A DNA stretch of 64,000 nt, taken from Siphonodentalium dalli. Taxonomy: Eukaryota > Mollusca > Scaphopoda > Gadilida > Siphonodentaliidae. The notes below the pieces were generated by a model, which did no database searches, was not told the origin of the DNA, and saw only the letters and a program-made list of their open reading frames with translations. The stretch is from contig CP136063.1 of assembly GCA_032622095.1 (NCBI GenBank), positions 118,686,723 to 118,750,722 of the forward strand. The letters run 5' to 3'. Below are positions 58,466 through 64,000 of this stretch, in pieces. The translations under genes were made by a program, and so were the position numbers. Position 1 is the first letter of the stretch. The number at the start of each line of letters is the position of its first letter.

Positions 58466-58576
58466 GAGTACAGAGGACAGAGTATTCAAAACAGCTGTCA
58501 GTCTAGCCACAAGATACAACATTTCACTGTGGGAGGTCTACATGACTCATCTGGAGTTTCTGTTTTCTGACAGCGG
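58466..58576 (+). CDS. NBAS: NBAS exon 16 of window (last visible)
   Basis: Acceptor TATCCACAG, donor GTGAGT. It completes the methionine and reads STEDRVFKTAVSLATRYNIS then LWEVYMTHLEFLFSDS and a split glycine (phase 2). Human has SLAQRYSVSRWEVFMTHLEFLFTDSG. The 5.4 kb that follow in the window show no further NBAS exon, so the next intron runs past the window end. Confidence 0.95.
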
Positions 58577-58737
58577 GTGAGTATTATCTGATGTCTTTTG
58601 TATGTTTTCCTTAGCTTCGGACGTTTAAAATTTAACCCATTTTGTGTAGTTAGTGTGAGAATCAATTACAGAGGAGGTACAGGAAATAGGGGAATTTTGT
58701 AAGAATCAAATTGAAAATGAAAATGATTCTCATTTTT

Positions 58738-59565
58738 AGCTCAACTTGCCTAAGTCAAATTTGAGCTATTGCCATGGGTTGGCATCTGTTGTCCGTCCAT
58801 CAACAATTTTTGTTAGCTCAGGTCACATCTCTCATCCAATCATCACCAAACTTAATATGAATCTTGAGGGTGAATTCCAGATTGGAGCTTCCTATTTTGA
58901 CCGAAATTTATTAAAAAACATGGCTGCCCACAGCCATATTCGATTTCAAATTTGAATCCATCGGCACACCCTGCAGCCCGCATCTCTCATCCGATCGTCA
59001 CCAAATTTCATTGGCATCTTTGGGGAGACCTCTAGATGGGAGCCTCTTATTTTGACCGAAATTTGTTAAAAAACATGGCCACCGGCACCCACCTTGGATT
59101 TTACTCTTTGCGTGGCTAAATCCTTTGGCACAGACCACATCCCTCATTCAATCATCACCAAACTTCATATGAATCTTCGGGATGACCTCCAGATGGGAGC
59201 CTCCTACCAGATGGGAGCCTCCTATTTTGACAAAAAATCATTAAAAAACATGGCTGCCAGCATCCATCCTGGATTTCAAATTTGAGTCCATCGGCACACC
59301 ATGCAGTCCCCATCTCACATCACATCGTCACCAAACTTCATTGGCATCTTAGGGGTGACCTCTAGATGGGAGCCTCTTATTATGACCAAATTTTTTTTTT
59401 AAACTTGGCCATCGGCAGCCATGTTGGATTTTACTTTTTGCATGACTAAATCCTTTGGTACACCCTACAGACTACATCCCTCATCCGATCATCACCAAAC
59501 TTCATATGGATCTTCAGGGTGACTTCAAGATGAGAGCCTCCTATTTTGTCCGAAATTTGTTACGT
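58738..59565 (+). repeat. Diverged satellite S array with leader
   Basis: A leader TTAGCTCAACTTGCCTAAG, GAGCTATTGCCATGGGTTGG and GTTGTCCGTCCATC is followed by diverged units with AAACATGGCTGCC, CATCACCAAACTTCATATG and GATGGGAGCCTC. It parallels the 21000-21680 block. Confidence 0.75.
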
Positions 59566-60761
59566 AAAATTGATGCAGGGTGAAGTGCTCAGCACTAAAT
59601 TTCAACATGCAGTGAAACAGTCAATGACCATTATATAAATTGTACCCACGATCGAAATAATTTACCAGATGTTAGGTATATTATTTTACAACAGAACGCC
59701 TGTTACTGTTAGTCCGAGAGCCCATAAGGTTTTATTGTCGTCACTCTGACCAAAAAACCCACTCTGCTCATTTTGTGGAAAATTATATGTAGTTTATGGA
59801 AACCAATTTCTTGCGAGTGGGAAACGCGGTGTTTGGGAGATATTTAACATAGAATGATGCCTGGTGAGAGCGAAAAATTTTACTTAAGTGTTGGGGGAGG
59901 GTTAGTAATTTTGAATGTATGCAACATATGTAGTGTCAGCTAACACGTTATATATACCATTTTGTCGGCAATAAGTCACTCTCTCTAGTGAATAAACACA
60001 GAATTAGAATTTCGACCACTGACCTCGAGTACGAGAGGACAAAGGTCAAATATATTTTGAACGCCATTTTTTTTTAAATGTCAAATTGGAAAGTTAGCTT
60101 CAGAAATTTTATAATCGTCGGTTGGAATCCGTTCTAGTGTAATTTTGAACTTTGCTATATACCAGATTCGGATATGTGGAAAGAAAATTAACACAGCCGT
60201 TATTGCAACCATTCAAGATGTCGTCCATAATGTGTGCCAAAATAGCCAAAAACTGTAAAATTCATAAGAATTGAAAATGACTCCATAATGGAAGGATATT
60301 GGTTACATTTGTGTCACATACTTAAAACAAGGTGTTGTAATGATGTGACAGAGTATATTTTGATTACTTAATCGGCAAATGAAGACCACCAAGACCAGTA
60401 CAATTGCGAAAAGTGTACATTTCAAGCATTTTCCTGTGCAAGATTCAAATTTTTACAGTGTACATAAGTCTTATCACTGTGATGTTACTCGCTCATAGAG
60501 AAATGCCTTTTCCATGAGACTGCCAGTGAGCAAAGGAAAATATATCTAGAGTATAAGTTATTATGATCAAAGGAAATAACATTGAACTAAACTAGAAGAT
60601 TAATACATCCATCCAAAGGTAACCATGCAAACGCTTAAATTTTCACAGAAACGGGTACCGCACCTGTAATTGAAGTTATGCAACTGAAAGTTTGTATTGT
60701 GTACTAAGCCTATAGAATCGATACGCCAATCCATTTAGAACAGTTCAGTTGATATATTACT
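59566..60761. other. Intronic, nothing recognised
   Basis: No coding frame or delimited repeat found; unremarkable AT-rich sequence. Confidence 0.45.
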
Positions 60762-60975
60762 GTTAGAGCAAAATACAAATATTAGAAACTATCTGGTTTG
60801 GACATATTCAGAACAATTCCAGCCAGCGCATAACGCTCTTTATTTGCCAACTACTAAGGTAGTTGGCAAATAAAGAGCGTTATGTGCGGGCATGCTTCAC
60901 TATCGCGAGGTAGTCCATACAGAACAGTCACGTTCAGCTCACTCATAGCTTCTAATATTTGTATTTTGCTCTAAC
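60762..60975. repeat. Nested inverted repeats upstream of the transposase-like gene
   Basis: An outer perfect 25-base inverted repeat (60762-60786, GTTAGAGCAAAATACAAATA...; 60951-60975) encloses an inner hairpin whose arms include ACGCTCTTTATTTGCCAACT (about 60831) and its inverse (about 60862), separated by a few bases. It ends 57 bases before the ATG of the transposase-like gene. It could be an inserted fold-back MITE or the element's own terminus. Confidence 0.8.
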
Positions 60976-61000
60976 TCTGTATTCTTTGTCTATATAGTTC

Positions 61001-61012
61001 TATTATATATAG
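61001..61012 (+). promoter_or_regulatory. Possible TATA-like box of the transposase-like gene
   Basis: TATTATATATAG lies about 25 bases before the ATG at 61033. Weak, because such strings are common in AT-rich DNA. Confidence 0.2.
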
Positions 61013-61032
61013 TTTCGTTTTCGTTTTGCTTC

Positions 61033-63496
61033 ATGATGGCTACATTCTCCCAAAGCGGTATAGAATGTGTGCTGCATGTTAGCGGAACTGGTGATTTTGG
61101 GCCAGTGAAACGCTACGACAGTAAGATGTGGGATGCTGTCCAAGTTGCGTGTCAATCGAGATTGTCGAAAGTCGGCTTATCAAAATATTCAGACATCTGC
61201 GCCAAGCTTTCTGGCAAGTTGTTTTCCGAGAGTTATGGGTATCACAGCGTCTGCCACAAAAACTTCACAGCAGTCACAATAGTTGCTGCTACAGACTTGG
61301 TTGGTACCTCTGCTGTTAGGAATGTTGTTCTGAGGACAGATGTTGATCATCATATGAACACATCATCGGGTGTTCTGGCTCCACTATGTCTCTTTTGTAA
61401 TAAAGGGCGAAAACATCGAACCAGAAGCTCCAATTTCAAGCCTTTGGGTTCTTGTGAAACTTTGGAAGCAGCAGAAGTGATACAAAATGCCACAATGGAA
61501 TACGATGATAGCGAAATGATTGCCAAAATTTGTGGAATAGACTTTCTTGCAGCTTGCTAAAGAAGTGAAATATCACCACTCCTGTCGCAGACAGTATCTA
61601 AATAAACTGAGAGTCAGCAACAAAGACAACACCCATCCACACGACTCAATAGCCCCAACTAGGCACACGTGTATTGTTGAGGGAAGCACACGTTCGTGCA
61701 ACTGACGATCTATACAAATACATAGAGTCTGTGATCATAAATGATAAACGTGCCGAGATGCTTACATCCTTGCATGAACGATACATGGCTTATCTGGCCA
61801 CACATGGGTTCTCAGATAGTTTATATAAAGCAATTACTTTGAGTGATAAGATTCTCAAACGATACCAATGTTCTGTTCGCATGGGCAAACTCAATAACAA
61901 GCAGGGCAATGTCATTTACTCAACTGAAATGGAGAAGCAGGTGACACTTGAAAAAATCATGGAACAGGCCTGTTCTCTTGAAAATAGGTTATTTCAAACA
62001 GCCCTTCATCTACAAACATTGATCTTGCAACTTAAAAATACGACGAAAGATTTCCCCTTCCCGTTGTATCCAGAAGATCTTGCTAAAGGTACTGCACAAC
62101 CACCAAATCTCCTGATAGATTTCTTTCGAGTGCTTTACACAAGATATTCGAGACCATCAAAAAAGCCATCGCACAGAGCGGTATGCTGCAGCATCGGCTG
62201 ACGACTGTATGTTTTCTTGCACCAAGGGCGCATTAAAACCATCTAAGCACGTGTGTCTTGGTCTCGGTTTGAAGGGTATGACTGGCAGTAGACGCGTCAT
62301 CGAAATCCTGAACCGATTTGATCATTCTTTGAATTACCATTACATTGAGGAGCTGGAGACTAACATGGCTCTCTCGGTGTCGGAGAAAAAGCAATGTACA
62401 CCTGATGGTATGACCACTGCACCTGGTCTCTCCACGGCATTGGCCTGGGATAACTTTGACGAAAACACAGAGACTCTATCTGGGAGTGGGACACTGCATG
62501 ACACTGTCGGAATATGTTATCAGAACAAACCAGCCATTGTGCCTACGTCAAACAAAACCACTTTTGAACCCCAAACGCACGACCAGCGTAGACGGAAACG
62601 TTCCCTGGAATGTTCTAATATAACTGACCTAGTGCCAAACAGAAAAAAACCTAAATTGTCAAAATTTGATTACCGAATAAAGACCAAGCCACCTCCCACA
62701 AATCTTCAGCAATTGAAGAGACACGACGAAGCCTAGATGATTTCATGTCATCTATTTAAATAGACACCCATGTGGGTTAGTTGGAACTCTAGACTTCAGT
62801 GTGATCCACTGCCTCAGCAATGTATATCATATATGGAGAACATCAACCTCCCCCAACTCGTCTAGATGTAGTTGCGGAAACCATGAGGATATCTCAGAAG
62901 GTTGCACATGAATGCAGTCAGAAGGAGGTTGTAGTCCATTATGACTTAGCGATAGCTAAACCAGCCAAACAAATTCAATCAGTTGAGAGCTCGAAGTTTG
63001 ATAATATATTTGTATGCTTTGGTGCATTCCATATTCAACAAGCATATTTTGGTTCACTTGGATATTTACTTGATGAGTCCGGTGGTCCGCATATCCTTGT
63101 CGACACTGGAGTCTTAGCAAGTGGTTCTTTGAAAGGATTTATATCTGGAAAACATAATAGGTACAAATGCCTACTTCCATTACTTGCACAGGCATTCAGA
63201 ATTTTACACTTCCGACAATTCCTAGATTGGTACCAAAAGGGCATGCCTGAAGTTTTGCTGAAATATTTTCAACTGTTGAGAAGTCTGTTGAATATGAGAC
63301 TCTCATGACATCATATGAACAATACTTTGACCAAACAAGAGCGGGCGCCCACGTCGAAACAGCAAAGTATTGGGCAATGTACATTGATCTGGTTGAATTC
63401 TTTCTCCTGTTTAGTCGAGCCTGCCACACAAACGACCTTAGTGTAAACGATATTTTATTCTCAATAGCAAGTGTGTACATACATATACCATTTTAA
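61033..63496 (+). pseudogene. Transposase-like gene, frameshifted (unassigned metazoan family)
   Basis: One protein is readable across several frames in order: 61033-61550 (frame 1), about 61553-61675 (frame 2), 61674-62201 (frame 3), 62209-62736 (frame 1), 62820-63265 (frame 3) and about 63268-63496 (frame 2). Seen: an N-terminal putative zinc-binding part (YHSVCHKNF near residue 70, CLFC at residues 119-122, then EVKYHHSCRQQYLNK after the first shift); a central KHVCLGLGLKGMTGSRRVIE; LSTALAWDNFDENTETLSGS; and a C-terminal VVVHYDLAIAK, FDNIFVCFGAFHI, LASGSLKGFISGKHNR block. I know this pattern from a large family of uncharacterised proteins in invertebrate genomes. The WDN and HYDLA acidic residues suggest an RNase H-like DDE core (inference). 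At least four frame breaks make it a dead copy unless some gaps are introns. Confidence 0.72.
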
Positions 63497-64000
63497 TTAC
63501 AACACATATATTTATTACAAAATGTTAACACGTGTGTCCCAGCATATAAGAGATGAGAAAAGGATTTGACTGTAAGCTTTGTAAGCTTATATTTAATTTG
63601 TCATTTCCCCATTGGATATTCACATGGGTGATAACTGGTTTATCATTAATATCTAATTGAGTTATGTTGACTGCGAATTAATAATTGATATATATATAGC
63701 TTCCTGCCTGCCCACCCCTCAGCGCCCATATGGCCCCCATCAACCCGTTCAAGGAGACAAGGGTTACCGCATTGTTGATAGCATCGTTTGTTTTCTCTCA
63801 ATTAGTCGCGAATCTTTTTGTAAGTAGAATATATTTCTGTACTCTTGCGAAGATATCGATGTTTTGATCTATTGTTAATGACTGAGATCCTTTAATAAGA
63901 TCATTTAAATATGGTCTGTTGCAAAGACCTTGAAAGCATATCGTTCGTTCGTTAGTGAACTTTCGACAGTATAAGAAGAAGTGTTCAGTAGTCTCTGTCA
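63497..64000. other. 3' flank, nothing recognised
   Basis: No recognisable right terminus of the transposase-like element, no NBAS exon. Confidence 0.4.

Larger units (their letters stand above)
5051..58576 (+). other. NBAS: NBAS gene, internal portion (16 exons, Sec39 region)
   Basis: Sixteen exons with AG acceptors and GT donors join in phase to about 2001 coding bases (about 666 codons) without a stop. The product lines up along its whole length with the central part of vertebrate NBAS as I know it: conserved blocks include HEETDKLE, AAREYFNSS, IQEELDLI, LPLQVRLC, KELMEMGYALAWDVC, DGKWWKN, QSCHPFYE, AQILVGL and YMTHLEFLFSDSG. In the known family, NBAS (about 2370 residues in human) joins ZW10 and RINT1 in the NRZ/syntaxin-18 tether for Golgi-to-ER retrograde traffic, and also acts in nonsense-mediated decay; the Sec39 domain is this helical middle region. 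The N-terminal beta-propeller exons and the C-terminal third are outside the window. No exon appears to be missing between the first and last one listed. Confidence 0.93.

Noticed and set aside
61128-61319. Second frame overlapping the start of the transposase-like gene.
   Set aside because: The main frame carries the recognisable motifs; this one has none.
1-64000. CRISPR arrays, rRNA, tRNA, LTR retrotransposons or LINE reverse transcriptase.
   Set aside because: No regularly spaced short identical repeats, no recognisable RNA genes, no long direct terminal repeats and no reverse transcriptase motif were found on reading either strand; a tool search could still find degenerate copies.

Overview
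The window is animal nuclear DNA: AT-rich, intron-dominated, packed with short inverted-repeat transposons and dispersed satellites, with no bacterial-style gene order. One host gene is recognised with confidence. Sixteen internal exons on the + strand (5051-58576), all with GT-AG splice sites and mutually compatible phases, join into one open frame of about 666 codons. It matches the middle of NBAS, the Sec39-domain subunit of the ER-Golgi tethering complex. The first NBAS exons lie upstream of the window and the last ones downstream. Divergence from the vertebrate protein and the repeat content suggest a marine invertebrate; I cannot name the phylum from sequence alone.

Layout. 1-5050: gene-poor sequence upstream of the first visible exon. 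5051-20897: exons 1-7, with introns holding two larger TTAA-flanked (piggyBac-type) elements, a family of ~200 bp TTAA MITEs, a perfect 214 bp palindrome and satellites. 20898-36231: a 15.3 kb intron built almost entirely of repeats: a ~160 bp satellite, a 5.2 kb DIRS-like element inserted in it, a Mutator-like element with ~290 bp inverted ends, and a recent 3.7 kb tandem duplication spanning both. 36232-48488: exons 8-15, with a hAT MITE (8 bp target duplication) and a second, 2 kb DIRS-like element. 48489-58465: a 10 kb intron with a third DIRS-like element that contains a hAT element, which itself contains a TA-flanked element; then diverged satellites and a four-copy 191 bp tandem repeat. 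58466-58576: the last visible exon. 58577-64000: another satellite tract, a fold-back structure and a frameshifted transposase-like gene (61033-63496).

The most notable structure is in the three DIRS-like elements. Each has unequal inverted termini plus, just inside the right terminus, an internal block equal to the reverse complement of its own right and left ends joined together. This is the internal complementary region that marks DIRS-type tyrosine-recombinase retrotransposons. No reverse transcriptase or recombinase frame was recognised in any of the three, so they look non-autonomous. Many of the other elements can be delimited to the base by their target-site duplications, which gives a readable history of nested insertions inside one housekeeping gene.
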